A stretch of 64,000 bases of DNA. It comes from Candidatus Thiodiazotropha sp. (ex Codakia rugifera) (GTDB lineage: Bacteria > Pseudomonadota > Gammaproteobacteria > Chromatiales > Chromatiaceae). Position 1 is the first letter of the stretch; each line of letters begins with the position of its first letter. A model generated the notes under the pieces. The model saw only the letters and a list, made by a program, of their open reading frames with translations, did no database searches and was not told the origin of the DNA. This document shows, one piece after another, positions 25,389 through 34,646 of the stretch. The position numbers and the translations under genes were made by a program. Where the stretch lies: contig JAHXHN010000002.1 in the NCBI GenBank assembly GCA_025656675.1, positions 840,146-904,145 on the forward strand, written 5' to 3'.

Positions 25389-26796
25389 TAAACCCTTCCT
25401 TAAGTGCCAATTCATGTAGGGTTTTCGGTGCAATTTGTGGTGCCTTGCGAACTTGTGTCCAGGGCCCTATTCGTTGCGGTAACAGTTTTCGTAGCCGAGT
25501 GATGAGATACAGGGTCGTTCGATAGAGTCGCGGTTGTGAATGGACCCAGCTCCAGCTTCTCCAGATCCCGGCTTCCATGACTGTGCGGCCGCTGCTTTGC
25601 CCAAGGGTGGCACCTGTATGGTCGTTGCGGGTGCGTTCATAGCGTAAGCGGTTAAGTAGTTTGGGAATCGGGATCTGTACCGGGCAGACCTCGGCACATG
25701 CACCACAGAGGGTAGAGGCGGTAGGTAGATCACCCAGTTTATCAAGTCCGGCTTTCTGCGGCTCTAGAATCGAACCGATTGGACCGGGAATGGTCGAGCC
25801 ATAAGCGTGTCCACCGATACGCGCATAGACCGGGCAGTGGTTCATGCAAGCACCGCAACGGATACAACGCAGTGTGGTAATCAGTTCATCATCTTCATAG
25901 ATACGCGAACGGCCGTTATCCAGTAACACCAGGTGTATCTCTTCAGGACCATCTTTTTCACCCGGTTTGCGGGGTGAGGTGATCATGTTGAAATAGGTTG
26001 TTATTGCCTGACCGGTGGCTGATCGACAGAGCAGTTTGAGAAGGGGGGGAATATGTTCAAGTTTCTCTACCACTTTTTCGATGCCGGTTACCGCGATATG
26101 TACCGGTGGCACAGTTGTACACATACGACCGTTGCCCTCATTTTCCACCAGACAGAGGGTACCGGTCTCTGCAACTGCAAAGTTGACTCCGGAGAGTCCT
26201 ACCCGGGCCGCGTAGAATTTTTTACGCAGTATCTCACGGGTATTGCGTGTCAATCTGTCCACATCATCGCTGTAGGGAATGTCTGGAAACTTTTCATTGA
26301 ACAGATGGGCAATCTGCTGACGGCTTTTATGGATAGCTGGGGCGACAATGTGTGAGGGAGGCTCGCCAGCAAGTTGCAGGATGTATTCGCCCAAATCAGA
26401 TTCAATGCACTCGATCCCATGCTGTTCAAGAAACTGGTTCAGTTCCATCTCCTCAGAAACCATTGATTTACCCTTGATCAATAGTTCAGCCTGATGGTTC
26501 TGCATGATCGTGAGAACAATGTTGTTGGCCTCTTCGATGGTCTCTGCCCAATGTACTTGAATGCCGTTCTTGTGGCAGTTCTTTTCCAGTCGTTCGAGTA
26601 GTTCAGGCAGTTTTGACAGGGAATTTGCACGAACTTGTGCACCACGATGGCGAAGCATTTCCAACACATCAGGATCGGGAAAGGCTGCTTTCCGTTTTGC
26701 CATCAGCCCATCCATGGCCGAACGAAAACTGGCCTTGATCTGGCCGTTGGCTATGGCATGTTCAACCCGGGTATGAAACTCAGCGTTCTGTTGCAT
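25378..26796 (-). CDS. lutB: Lactate utilization Fe-S protein B
   Basis: A 472-residue subunit with an N-terminal LUD-like domain (GLSGVNFAVAETGTLCLVENEG) and two 4Fe-4S motifs, CIRCGACMNHCPVYARIGG near residue 310 and CGACAEVCPVQIP near residue 363. LutABC oxidises L-lactate to pyruvate in the cytoplasm. It overlaps lutA by 17 bases and lutC by 11, so the three genes are translated together. Confidence 0.95.
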   Translation of the reverse strand: MQQNAEFHTRVEHAIANGQIKASFRSAMDGLMAKRKAAFPDPDVLEMLRHRGAQVRANSLSKLPELLERLEKNCHKNGIQVHWAETIEEANNIVLTIMQNHQAELLIKGKSMVSEEMELNQFLEQHGIECIESDLGEYILQLAGEPPSHIVAPAIHKSRQQIAHLFNEKFPDIPYSDDVDRLTRNTREILRKKFYAARVGLSGVNFAVAETGTLCLVENEGNGRMCTTVPPVHIAVTGIEKVVEKLEHIPPLLKLLCRSATGQAITTYFNMITSPRKPGEKDGPEEIHLVLLDNGRSRIYEDDELITTLRCIRCGACMNHCPVYARIGGHAYGSTIPGPIGSILEPQKAGLDKLGDLPTASTLCGACAEVCPVQIPIPKLLNRLRYERTRNDHTGATLGQSSGRTVMEAGIWRSWSWVHSQPRLYRTTLYLITRLRKLLPQRIGPWTQVRKAPQIAPKTLHELALKEGFNDK

Positions 26797-27547
26797 GGGT
26801 ACGTTCCCAAATGAAACTGGCGATATGACAACTGTCGATCTGCTTTTGTTGGTAGCTGAGATGTCCCGCTATATTCATCAGACAGCCGCAGTCGCCACTG
26901 ATCAAGGTATCCGCACCGGTAGCGGTGATCGCATTGGCTTTTTCACTGACCATCTCAGCGGATATCGTAGGATGTTTGACGGCAAAGGTGCCACCGAATC
27001 CACAGCACTCCTCCCTACGTGACTGTTCCAGAATTTCCACATTCGATAACTGTTTGAGTAGTGCTTCATGCTCGGTGGCGACACCCATTTCCCTTCTTGC
27101 TGCACAGGAGGTGTGTAGGGCAACCTTGACGGGGGAGCCCAAATCCTCAAGTGTAATTTTTAGGACATGCACTAGAAACTCAGTGAGTTCAAAAATGCGG
27201 CCAGCAAATGCGGTGACGCGAGCCTCGTCATTACTCCCTTTGAACATCTCAGGGTAGTGATGACGCATCATGCCGGCGCAGGAACCCGATGGTACAACAA
27301 TCGGGTAGTCCTCGTTGAAACAGTCCAGTTGATGCTGTGCCACGCGAATCGCTTCGGCGCGGTAGCCGCTGTTCCAGGCGGGCTGTCCGCAACACGTCTG
27401 ATCCTGGGGAAAGACCACCTCAACGCCTTCCCTTTGGATCAGTTGCATACCGGCAAGTCCCGCTTCCGGGTAAAGCAGATCTATTAGACAGGTTCCGAAA
27501 TAGTAGACCCTCTCGGGTTTTTTCGGATAGCGCTTTTCCTCGGTCAT
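26780..27547 (-). CDS. lutA: Lactate utilization protein A (CCG domains)
   Basis: A 255-residue protein with two CCG (HdrB-like) motifs, seen as QTCCGQPAWNSGYR and EECCGFGGTFAVKHP, each with its upstream and downstream Cys (GTCLIDL, SGSCAGMM, TSCAARREMG, SGDCGCLMN). It is the first gene of the lutABC unit. The ATG at 27547 has GGAG six bases upstream. The roughly 280 bases before it hold no gene and should contain the lut promoter. Confidence 0.95.
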   Translation of the reverse strand: MTEEKRYPKKPERVYYFGTCLIDLLYPEAGLAGMQLIQREGVEVVFPQDQTCCGQPAWNSGYRAEAIRVAQHQLDCFNEDYPIVVPSGSCAGMMRHHYPEMFKGSNDEARVTAFAGRIFELTEFLVHVLKITLEDLGSPVKVALHTSCAARREMGVATEHEALLKQLSNVEILEQSRREECCGFGGTFAVKHPTISAEMVSEKANAITATGADTLISGDCGCLMNIAGHLSYQQKQIDSCHIASFIWERTHATER

Positions 27548-27826
27548 GAAAGCTCCGCTGGGTTGCTTAAGGCTATCAAAGACTTCTAGTGTAGTTCGCC
27601 TATATGCTGAAATATATGAATTATCTGTTTTACAGGGCTTTAACGATAAAAAACAGCGGCAATCATTGTGCTAATAAGTTACCGACTGATTAACAGGATA
27701 TCCAGGGTAGGCTGTGGCCCTGCCGCACCGGTATCTGGCTGATTGACAGGGTGTAGAAGGCTGGTCCAGAGGTTTGAATTTCAGCGTATATGCAATCGCG
27801 CCTCCGATCAACATCAAATAGACAGT

Positions 27827-28249
27827 TCATTCGGTACCCAGCTGAATCAACAGACGAACCCATATCGTAAAGATAAGTGCATAGCCGAATAAAAAGGCAT
27901 TTTTACGATGAATAATATGATTGCTGCCCATATGAATCCAGGCATGTATAAATCGCGATGTTATATACAACCAAGCAAGGCTGAGATACCAGATATCCAC
28001 CTTTTGCAGTATCAATATAACCAAAAGGGAAAGATAGAAAAGAAAAGGGGTCTCAAGCAGATTATCGAAGTGCTGGGTTATCTTGAGTGAGTATTCAGGA
28101 GGTTTACCGCCTCGATTGTACTTGAAGTAGGCAATACCCAATGTTTTTTCTCTCACCGCCGTGTAGCGTGCAACAAGCATCGCAATACCCACGCTGCCGG
28201 TGAATAAAACAAGGGTAATCATGGGAAATATAATAAGTTGCTGGGTCAT
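27827..28249 (-). CDS. MAPEG family membrane protein
   Basis: A 140-residue protein of four hydrophobic helices matching the MAPEG (eicosanoid/glutathione metabolism) family: FNRGGKPPEY-like loop (KYNRGGKPPEYSLKIT), NLLETPFLFYLSLL and TSRFIHAWIHMGSNHIIHR, the typical R-x-x-H-x-x-x-H pattern of the family. The bacterial function is unclear, perhaps glutathione-dependent detoxification. It is divergent from the TetR gene at 28385, which may regulate it. Confidence 0.85.
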   Translation of the reverse strand: MTQQLIIFPMITLVLFTGSVGIAMLVARYTAVREKTLGIAYFKYNRGGKPPEYSLKITQHFDNLLETPFLFYLSLLVILILQKVDIWYLSLAWLYITSRFIHAWIHMGSNHIIHRKNAFLFGYALIFTIWVRLLIQLGTE

Positions 28250-28384
28250 GGTGTCTGATCCTCTTTCTTAACAATGTTCTCTCCATTTCAAAATGCCAAG
28301 AGGCATCGAAGGTTGACGGGCATATTAGAGATGGTCTAAATATGATCAAGAACATATATAATCATTTGGATAAACTACAGAACC

Positions 28385-28969
28385 ATGCCTTATACACCTC
28401 AACAGAAGAAAGCGAGTCGCCAACGTATTCTAGAGAGTGCAGCCCGTAGTTTTCTGTACCTGGGCTATGAACGCACTGGTATAAATGAAATTATGCATGA
28501 TGCGGGTATGACCCGTGGTGCCTTTTATGCACACTTCAACAGCAAGAGTGAACTCTACGACAAGGCAATGACCTACGCTGCCGCCAATGGCCGAATTATG
28601 GCCTATCACAAAAACGACAAAGTAGGGTCCGCATGGCTCAAGGGTATGCTAGAGGGCTATCTGAGCCAGGAACATTTCGAAGGAGCGGAGACACCCTGTC
28701 CATTGGCATTCCTTATTACCGATATCGCCAATAGAGAACCAGAGGTTCGTCAGACCTACACCCGAATCTATAAACGAATGAATCGACTCATTGCGCACTA
28801 CTTTGAAAACAAATCCGATAAAAACAAAGATGAGGTATTTGCTTTGACCGCTTTAATGATTGGAGGTGTCGCCCTGAGCCGGGCAGTGGATGATACTGGA
28901 TTGGCCGACCGGTTACTGGCAAGTTGCAGACAAGCGGCGGTAAGGTTATTGGATGAGAATGGTGAGTGA
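28385..28969 (+). CDS. TetR/AcrR-family repressor
   Basis: A 194-residue regulator. The N-terminal HTH (RILESAARSFLYLGYERTGI, then EIMHDAGMTRGAFYAHFNSK) is typical TetR and the C-terminal ligand domain resembles the AcrR/NemR branch (TPCPLAFLITDIANREPEVR). It is divergent from the MAPEG gene across 135 bases that contain an imperfect inverted AAATATGAT ... ATAATCATTT, a candidate operator. The ligand is unknown. Confidence 0.9.
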   Translation: MPYTPQQKKASRQRILESAARSFLYLGYERTGINEIMHDAGMTRGAFYAHFNSKSELYDKAMTYAAANGRIMAYHKNDKVGSAWLKGMLEGYLSQEHFEGAETPCPLAFLITDIANREPEVRQTYTRIYKRMNRLIAHYFENKSDKNKDEVFALTALMIGGVALSRAVDDTGLADRLLASCRQAAVRLLDENGE

Positions 28970-28984
28970 TAGCACCTATAACAA

Positions 28985-29017
28985 TGGGCTCACTCACCCT
29001 GTCAGGTGAAAAGCCCA
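28985..29017. terminator. Hairpin after the TetR gene
   Basis: TGGGCT (28985-28990) and AGCCCA (29012-29017) enclose an inner CACC/GGTG pair. The stem sits 16 bases after the tetR stop. There is no T-run, so it may be a factor-dependent terminator or an mRNA-end structure. Confidence 0.35.
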
Positions 29018-29170
29018 CAACTTAGGTGATATGACGTGCAGGCCCTGCTGTAAAGTGAGTCATATGACGCATATTTAACGCCTTGTTTTAATAAATGATT
29101 CTTGTCAATGAGTGAGCAGCACGGAGTCGGTTAGACTCCATTCGATTGTTGCCTTGACAGTATATGATTG

Positions 29171-29458
29171 ATGAGAAAATCCAACATCTTCCTAGGGTAC
29201 GTTTTTCTATTACTGGTTGGTTGTATCGCTACGCTGGTCGATACCACCCATCGGCAGCATTGGGCTGTTTCAGACGTTGAGTCCGGCACTGCGCTGGTCC
29301 GTCAATTCGGTTTAACGGATTTGGCACTGTTTACTGAAGCGAGGTATACCCGCCACCTCAGCCAGTCCGATCTCCATTCGGCTTTTCAGGATCATCCCGT
29401 GGCGTTAGAACACTTTCCCAGCGGTTCTCTGCTGCTGCCTCCTCAGAGAATGCAATGA
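29171..29458 (+). CDS. Small lipoprotein-like protein heading the ABC/NosL cluster
   Basis: A 95-residue protein with a hydrophobic N-terminus ending in LLVGC, a plausible lipobox. Family unknown. The mature part has no recognised domain. It overlaps the ABC permease gene by 4 bases (ATGA), so it belongs to the same operon and may be an envelope partner of the transporter. The upstream 200 bases contain a perfect GGAGTC/GACTCC hairpin. Confidence 0.6.
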   Translation: MRKSNIFLGYVFLLLVGCIATLVDTTHRQHWAVSDVESGTALVRQFGLTDLALFTEARYTRHLSQSDLHSAFQDHPVALEHFPSGSLLLPPQRMQ

Positions 29459-30591
29459 TGTGGCTGTTCCTGCGTAAGCAAAAATACCTGATTGATTTTA
29501 CCCTCTCTTCTCTGTTGCGGCGTAAGGGTAAAAGCCTGGGTTTGCTGGCTGTCTATATCCTGATTGTTTTTATGCTTGCTTCGGTAACCCTCTTTACCCA
29601 TGCCCTACGCAAAGAGGCGGGCCTGATGTTGCAGGCTTCACCGGAGATCATTGTGCAGCGGATGCAGGCAGGTCGCCATGCTCTGATCCCGGCAGACTAT
29701 CTGCAGCGCATCGGTCGCCTGCGAGGGGTGACACAGAAAGAGGGTCGCCTATGGGGTTACTATTATGATCCGGCCGTTAAGGCCAACTACACCATCATGA
29801 CAGCCGGTCAGGTTGCAGCACCCTTGACCGAGATCATCATCGGTACAGGTATTGCACGTGCACGCGGTTTGGCCGTGGGTGATTATCTCACCTTGCGTTC
29901 ACAAAACGGAGAGGCCTTCTCATTCGAAATAGCTGCACTCCTCGATGAAAAATCTGAATTGGTCAGCGCCGATCTGTTACTGATGTCACCGCAGGCCTTT
30001 CGCCGACTCTTCAATGTACCGGAGGGGGTTTATACCGATCTGGTTTTGTCCGTGAGAAATCCAAGAGAGGTACGCAAAGTAGCTGAAAAGCTGACGCTGC
30101 AGTTGCCGGATACCCGCCCGATATTGCGTGAGGAGGTGCTACGTACCTATGACAGTGTCTTCTCCTGGCGACAGGGCATACTGTTTGTGCTTTTAACCGG
30201 ATCGATCCTGGCGTTTGTGATATTTGCCTGGGACAAAGCCTCAGGTCTGAGTGCAGAAGAACGGCGTGAAATCGGTATTTTGAAAGCAGTCGGTTGGGAG
30301 ACAGCCGATGTCATGCGCATGAAGTTCTGGGAGGGGATGATCATCTCCCTGTCCGCATTCATGATCGGCTATCTTGCGGCCTATGCCCATGTCTTTTATG
30401 CTTCGGCCAGTCTGTTTGAACCGGTGCTCAAGGGTTGGGCTGTGCTCTATCCCCAGTTTCGTTTGACCCCTTTTGTGGATGGTTTGCAGTTGGCGACCTT
30501 ACTTTTCTTTACTGTGTTGCCTTACATCGTAGCCACTATCATCCCCATCTGGCGTACCTCAATTACCGATCCCGATGCCGTGATGAGGTAA
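29455..30591 (+). CDS. FtsX/MacB-type ABC transporter permease
   Basis: A 378-residue permease: one N-terminal helix (LGLLAVYILIVFMLASVTLF), a periplasmic domain of about 190 residues, then three C-terminal helices of the FtsX domain (ILFVLLTGSILAFVIFAW; MIISLSAFMIGYLAAYA; ATLLFFTVLPYIVATIIPI), with the cytoplasmic EERREIGILKAVGWETADVM coupling segment between the first two. Such permeases use ATP for mechanotransmission or lipoprotein extraction rather than classical substrate transport. The ATPase gene follows with no gap. Confidence 0.88.
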   Translation: MMWLFLRKQKYLIDFTLSSLLRRKGKSLGLLAVYILIVFMLASVTLFTHALRKEAGLMLQASPEIIVQRMQAGRHALIPADYLQRIGRLRGVTQKEGRLWGYYYDPAVKANYTIMTAGQVAAPLTEIIIGTGIARARGLAVGDYLTLRSQNGEAFSFEIAALLDEKSELVSADLLLMSPQAFRRLFNVPEGVYTDLVLSVRNPREVRKVAEKLTLQLPDTRPILREEVLRTYDSVFSWRQGILFVLLTGSILAFVIFAWDKASGLSAEERREIGILKAVGWETADVMRMKFWEGMIISLSAFMIGYLAAYAHVFYASASLFEPVLKGWAVLYPQFRLTPFVDGLQLATLLFFTVLPYIVATIIPIWRTSITDPDAVMR

Positions 30592-31293
30592 ATGCCGGTG
30601 CTGATTCAACTGACAGATATAAAAAAGGTCTTCAACCAGGGTAAGCCAAATGAGTTTTGGGCCATCCAGGGGGTCAGCCTAGAGTTCGAGCCGAATCGCG
30701 TCAGTTGTCTGAAGGGTGCCAGTGGTTCCGGCAAGACGACTTTATTGTCGATGATCGGCTGTCTGTCGCGACCAACCAGTGGGCGCATTCAGTTGGGTGA
30801 ACGGTTGATATCCAGTCTGCCTGAGCGTTTTCTTACAGATGTCCGGCGCCATACGTTTGGTTTTATTTTTCAACGTTTCAACCTGATTCCTGGTTTGAGT
30901 GTGCTTGAGAATATCATGTTGCCCGCTTATCCCCTGGGTCTGCCCTATAAGCGATTGGTCGCTACCGCCCAGCATTTGCTCCATCAATTCAATCTCTCCA
31001 CCAAGGCTGACAATCCGGTCGAGTGGTTATCAGGTGGCGAGGCACAAAGGGTCGCAATCTGCAGGGCGTTGATTAACGACCCACAGATCCTGATTGCTGA
31101 TGAGCCCACTGCCAATCTCGATAGCAAACTCTCATACGAGTTCATGGGACTGATCGATGAGCTGCGTCAAACTGGTAAGACCATACTGATCACCAGTCAT
31201 GATCCGGAAGTATTCGATTCTGCCGTGGTGGACAGAGTAGTGGAGATGCATGATGGTGTTGTGTTGGATTCGAGTTTGAAGGATGTGACCTGA
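30592..31293 (+). CDS. MacB/LolD-type ABC transporter ATPase
   Basis: A 233-residue ATPase with Walker A GASGSGKTT near residue 43, Q-loop region FQRFNLIPGLSVLENIMLP, signature WLSGGEAQRVAICRAL, Walker B ILIADEPTANLDS and H-loop ITSHDPEVF. It pairs with the upstream FtsX-type permease. The start directly follows the permease stop. Confidence 0.94.
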   Translation: MPVLIQLTDIKKVFNQGKPNEFWAIQGVSLEFEPNRVSCLKGASGSGKTTLLSMIGCLSRPTSGRIQLGERLISSLPERFLTDVRRHTFGFIFQRFNLIPGLSVLENIMLPAYPLGLPYKRLVATAQHLLHQFNLSTKADNPVEWLSGGEAQRVAICRALINDPQILIADEPTANLDSKLSYEFMGLIDELRQTGKTILITSHDPEVFDSAVVDRVVEMHDGVVLDSSLKDVT

Positions 31294-31296
31294 ACG

Positions 31297-32304
31297 ATGC
31301 TGCTTAACCCGGCAATCATGGCATTGGTACTGGTTTCTTTGGTGGTCTGCTCAATGTTGTTGCTCGCATCCGGATTTGCCATACAGGTGTTGCGCCATTG
31401 GAATATCGGGAGTGGCAGTGAACAGCAGCTTGTCTTGGAACGTCGTACTTACCTGATATCGACACTGCTGATATGGGCCTTCGGTTTCGAGCTCATGTCT
31501 CTGTTACTGTTTATCTATAATGCAGAGTCGATGTCTGGTCAGTTTGTGGGTGCCATGTGCGCTACCGGTGTGTTGAATGTCAATGGCTGGGGTTGGCCGA
31601 CCCTGATGCTGAAGATAGCTGTTTTCTTTTGCGGGGCTGTTTGGTTGGCGTTGAACTATCTGGATAACCAGGGCTATGACTATCCTTTGGTGAAATACAA
31701 ATACCGGTTACTGCTTGCCATTCTGCCGCTGGTGGTTGCTGAGTTCATTTTGCAGTTGCTGCATTTCACCAATATGGATCCGGATGTGATCACATCCTGT
31801 TGTGGGACTCTGTTTTCCTCACAGGCTGAAGGTGTTGCAGCAGAGGTCTCAGGTCTACCTCCAAGAAATATGATGCTGCTGTTTGTTATCACTGGTGTGA
31901 TCGTCATTCTAAGTGGGTTGAGGGTGGCTCTTCGGGGCCGAGGCAGTTGGTGGTTCGCCCTGTTTGGAACTGCTGCTTTTGCGGTTGCACTGACGAGCAT
32001 TGTTTCTTTTATATCCCTCTACATTTATGAGCATCCACACCACCATTGCCCCTTCTGTATCCTCAAATCGGGACATGACTATATAGGTTATATCCTCTAC
32101 GTTCCCCTGTTTATCTCGGCCGCATTGGCAATGAGTGTGGGGGTCCTCTCTTCATGGCGGGGGATACCCAGTTTGACCCTGACAGTTGACAGCATCATAC
32201 CCCGACTAAGCTGGATTGCAGTCATGTGTTACTTGCTGTTCTATCTTGCGGCAGTTTGGTCGGTTTGGGCCTCCAACCTAACCATGGTGGAGGTCTGGTT
32301 ATGA
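31297..32304 (+). CDS. Polytopic membrane protein with HHHCPFC motif, function unknown
   Basis: A 335-residue protein of about eight transmembrane helices with no recognised domain. Notable residues are a CC pair in DVITSCCGTLF, a HPHHHCPFCILKSGHDYIG loop before a helix, and several Cys in helices. The His/Cys-rich loop suggests metal or disulfide chemistry at the membrane. It lies in an operon with an FtsX-type ABC transporter, a thioredoxin-like lipoprotein and NosL proteins, and overlaps the next gene by 4 bases. I would treat it as the most informative unknown of this cluster. Confidence 0.65.
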   Translation: MLLNPAIMALVLVSLVVCSMLLLASGFAIQVLRHWNIGSGSEQQLVLERRTYLISTLLIWAFGFELMSLLLFIYNAESMSGQFVGAMCATGVLNVNGWGWPTLMLKIAVFFCGAVWLALNYLDNQGYDYPLVKYKYRLLLAILPLVVAEFILQLLHFTNMDPDVITSCCGTLFSSQAEGVAAEVSGLPPRNMMLLFVITGVIVILSGLRVALRGRGSWWFALFGTAAFAVALTSIVSFISLYIYEHPHHHCPFCILKSGHDYIGYILYVPLFISAALAMSVGVLSSWRGIPSLTLTVDSIIPRLSWIAVMCYLLFYLAAVWSVWASNLTMVEVWL

Positions 32305-32792
32305 ACATAAGGATCATTCTCTCACTGTTCATCGCTGTTTTCCTGACCGCTTGTGGTGCCGAAACAGCTCATCCATCCAAAGGTCAGGTAACGCCTGAAT
32401 TTCATCTGCAGTATCTGCACCATGGTGAGACCCACTTTCCTGAAGCATACGCTGGTAACGTGGTGGTTATACGTTTTTGGGCGGACTGGTGCCCCTTCTG
32501 TGAAAGCGAGATGCAGGACATAGAACCGATCTATCAGATCTATCGCCAACAGGGCCTGATCGTGCTGGCACTGAATGTGCGGCAGGATCGTGATACAGCC
32601 GCTGCATTCATCAGCAAGTTGGATATCACCTACGATGTCCTGCTCGATAGCGAAGGGGAAACCGCTCGTGCTTATGGTGTTATGGGCCTGCCGACTACAT
32701 TCATCATCGACCGGGAAGGCAGACTCCATACAAAAATTGTGGGGGAATCGACACCCCAGGCGCTAGAAAAGATCTTAGCTGAGTTGATATGA
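32301..32792 (+). CDS. TlpA/ResA-like thiol-disulfide lipoprotein
   Basis: A 163-residue lipoprotein: signal ending in FLTAC (lipobox), then a thioredoxin fold with the active site WADWCPFCESEM and the cis-Pro segment GLPTTFIIDREG. Such proteins reduce disulfides in apo-cytochromes or copper chaperones outside the membrane. The ATG at 32301 has GGAGG eight bases upstream and overlaps the preceding stop by 4 bases. The next gene overlaps it by 4 bases as well. Confidence 0.9.
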   Translation: MNIRIILSLFIAVFLTACGAETAHPSKGQVTPEFHLQYLHHGETHFPEAYAGNVVVIRFWADWCPFCESEMQDIEPIYQIYRQQGLIVLALNVRQDRDTAAAFISKLDITYDVLLDSEGETARAYGVMGLPTTFIIDREGRLHTKIVGESTPQALEKILAELI

Positions 32793-33460
32793 ATCCCGAG
32801 ATCACCCTCAGCGTGGCATTCATGACAGGTATTTTGGGCAGTTTTCATTGTCTTGGCATGTGCAGTGGGATCAATGGTGGTTATTTCATCTATGCGGCAA
32901 AGAGACCTGTCCTGCCATTACTCATCTCCTTTCATGGAATGCGACTTGCAATCTATACCCTGCTCGGAATCAGTGGCGCGCTCATAGGTCAGGTACTCGT
33001 TCAAAGCGGTATCTTCGGGAAAGTACAGGGTTTACTGATGATACTTGCCGGCGTTCTGATCGTGTTGTTGGGACTGAACCTGATCGGTGTGCTGAAATGG
33101 AAAAGACCCGATACTAAACCAACAGTTTTCGTCTCCACTCTAACTAGCAACACACCACAGCTTCAGACACTGACAGCCGGGTTGCTCAACGGCTTAGTAC
33201 CCTGCAGTCTGGTCTTTTCTATCGCTGTCAAAGCTGCTGCAACAGCTGATCCTGTCGACGCAGGATTGTTGATGCTGAGTTTTGGTGCGGGCACCTTGCC
33301 ATCGATGGTGATTGTTACCCTGTTGAGCGCATCCATTGGGTGTCGCTTGCAAGGTGGACTGACAAAGATCACAGGTGTCTTCGTTGTGCTACTTGGCGCC
33401 TGGACCTTGTATGAGGGCTTAATCTTTTTCGATGTGATGCGAGGTTTGAGTAACTGGTGA
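32789..33460 (+). CDS. TauE/SafE-like (CcdA/UreH-type) membrane protein
   Basis: A 223-residue membrane protein of six helices. The N-terminal GSFHCLGMCSG motif defines the 'sulfite exporter TauE/SafE' family related to DsbD/CcdA, in which the HCxGMC cysteines may carry electrons or metal across the membrane. A second conserved part is GLLNGLVPCSLVFSIAVKAA. With the TlpA-like protein encoded just upstream it could form an electron route from cytoplasmic thioredoxin to the periplasm (inference), or handle copper. Confidence 0.82.
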   Translation: MNPEITLSVAFMTGILGSFHCLGMCSGINGGYFIYAAKRPVLPLLISFHGMRLAIYTLLGISGALIGQVLVQSGIFGKVQGLLMILAGVLIVLLGLNLIGVLKWKRPDTKPTVFVSTLTSNTPQLQTLTAGLLNGLVPCSLVFSIAVKAAATADPVDAGLLMLSFGAGTLPSMVIVTLLSASIGCRLQGGLTKITGVFVVLLGAWTLYEGLIFFDVMRGLSNW

Positions 33461-33502
33461 TGAGACCAAGGCGTTCGTCAGTTGGCAACTGTTATGTCCA
33501 AC

Positions 33503-33529
33503 GCAGGGTGCGGCAGGGCCGCATCCTGC
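33503..33529. terminator. Strong GC-rich hairpin after the TauE-like gene
   Basis: GCAGGGTGCGGC-agg-GCCGCATCCTGC forms a 12-bp stem (one G-U) 42 bases after the stop. There is no T-run. It may be an intrinsic mRNA-end stem or a REP-like repeat separating the ABC/TlpA unit from the NosL gene at 33679. Confidence 0.45.
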
Positions 33530-33678
33530 ATGCTTGAGGGGTGTATCAGTTAGCAGAAACATCCTCGACAGGGTTTAGCTTTCAGTCTGAATCAAGGATC
33601 TGTTGGCGGTTCGGATCCAGATGATTGTACAACCGCTATATTGAGTCAATTCTTTAGTTGTAAACGGAGCAATAGATC

Positions 33679-34362
33679 ATGGCAGAAGAGAAGACACTGG
33701 AACGTAGGCAGCTGTTGAAAATGTTATCAGCGGCAGGGTTAGCTGGACTATCGGGGAGCGCATTCGCGGGTCCTGGTATCGGAGCAATGGTCCCGGGAAA
33801 GGGTTGGGTCAGTACATCGGGTGTGAAGTGCGAGGGTGATGGTACACCCTTGCAGTTCATTCCGAAGACAGCACCTGATGATAAGCCACTGGAGAACGAT
33901 CTGAAGAAGTATCCGAAGTGCCCCTATTGCGGTATGGACAGAACCAAGTGGCACCATAGTCGTCATCTGGTGCACTATGATGACGGTCTTGTTGATGGGA
34001 CCTGTTCTATCCATTGTCTGGCGATCAGTCTGTCATTAAATATCGATCGCGGACCAAAGGCGATCTATGCCGCGGATTACAGTGCTGATGAGAAGATCAA
34101 GCCACTGATTAACGTTGATAACACCAACTATCTGGTTGGTTCAAAACTGAAGGGTACGATGTCTGCCAAGAGCAAAATGGCATTCTCAACGGCTACAGCA
34201 GCCAAAAGTGCACAGGCCACACATGGTGGAGAGCTGGCAACGTTTGACGAAGCCCTCAGTCATGCCTACCTCGGCATGGCCAAAGATACGGTGATGGTGC
34301 GGCAGAGACGTCTTGAGCGACGCCAGCATATGATGAAGAAGATGAAACAGAAACAGGGATAA
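33679..34362 (+). CDS. NosL-like protein with Tat-type signal
   Basis: A 227-residue protein with a Tat-like N-terminus (ERRQLLKMLSAAGLAGLSGS). It carries the NosL copper motif CPYCGMDRTKWHHSRHLVHY at residues 81-100 and a second Cys pair, TCSIHC, at 109-113. NosL proteins deliver Cu(I), classically to nitrous oxide reductase. The tail is unusually long and basic (RRLERRQHMMKKMKQKQG). No nosZ is present in the window. It is the first of two nosL-type genes here. Confidence 0.82.
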   Translation: MAEEKTLERRQLLKMLSAAGLAGLSGSAFAGPGIGAMVPGKGWVSTSGVKCEGDGTPLQFIPKTAPDDKPLENDLKKYPKCPYCGMDRTKWHHSRHLVHYDDGLVDGTCSIHCLAISLSLNIDRGPKAIYAADYSADEKIKPLINVDNTNYLVGSKLKGTMSAKSKMAFSTATAAKSAQATHGGELATFDEALSHAYLGMAKDTVMVRQRRLERRQHMMKKMKQKQG

Positions 34363-34646
34363 GCCACAGATAGACGCTGATCACAGTAAATATCTTCGCA
34401 TATCACTCAACCCATTTGGATTGTTGGCAGATCATACATTCCAAATCGTTTTAACGTGGCTGGTAGTGTGGTTCCACGCACTTTTTGATTGCAATGAACA
34501 GGGTGAGTGATTTGTTTTGAATTTGCGGTGATTGGCGTTTATTTCACGAATAACCAATGTTTCCCCAGATAAACGAAGCAGGCATTTATACGCTCTCGAT
34601 GAGGGGTAACGTCGTTTGGCTATAACCAAATTCGAGTATATGAAGT

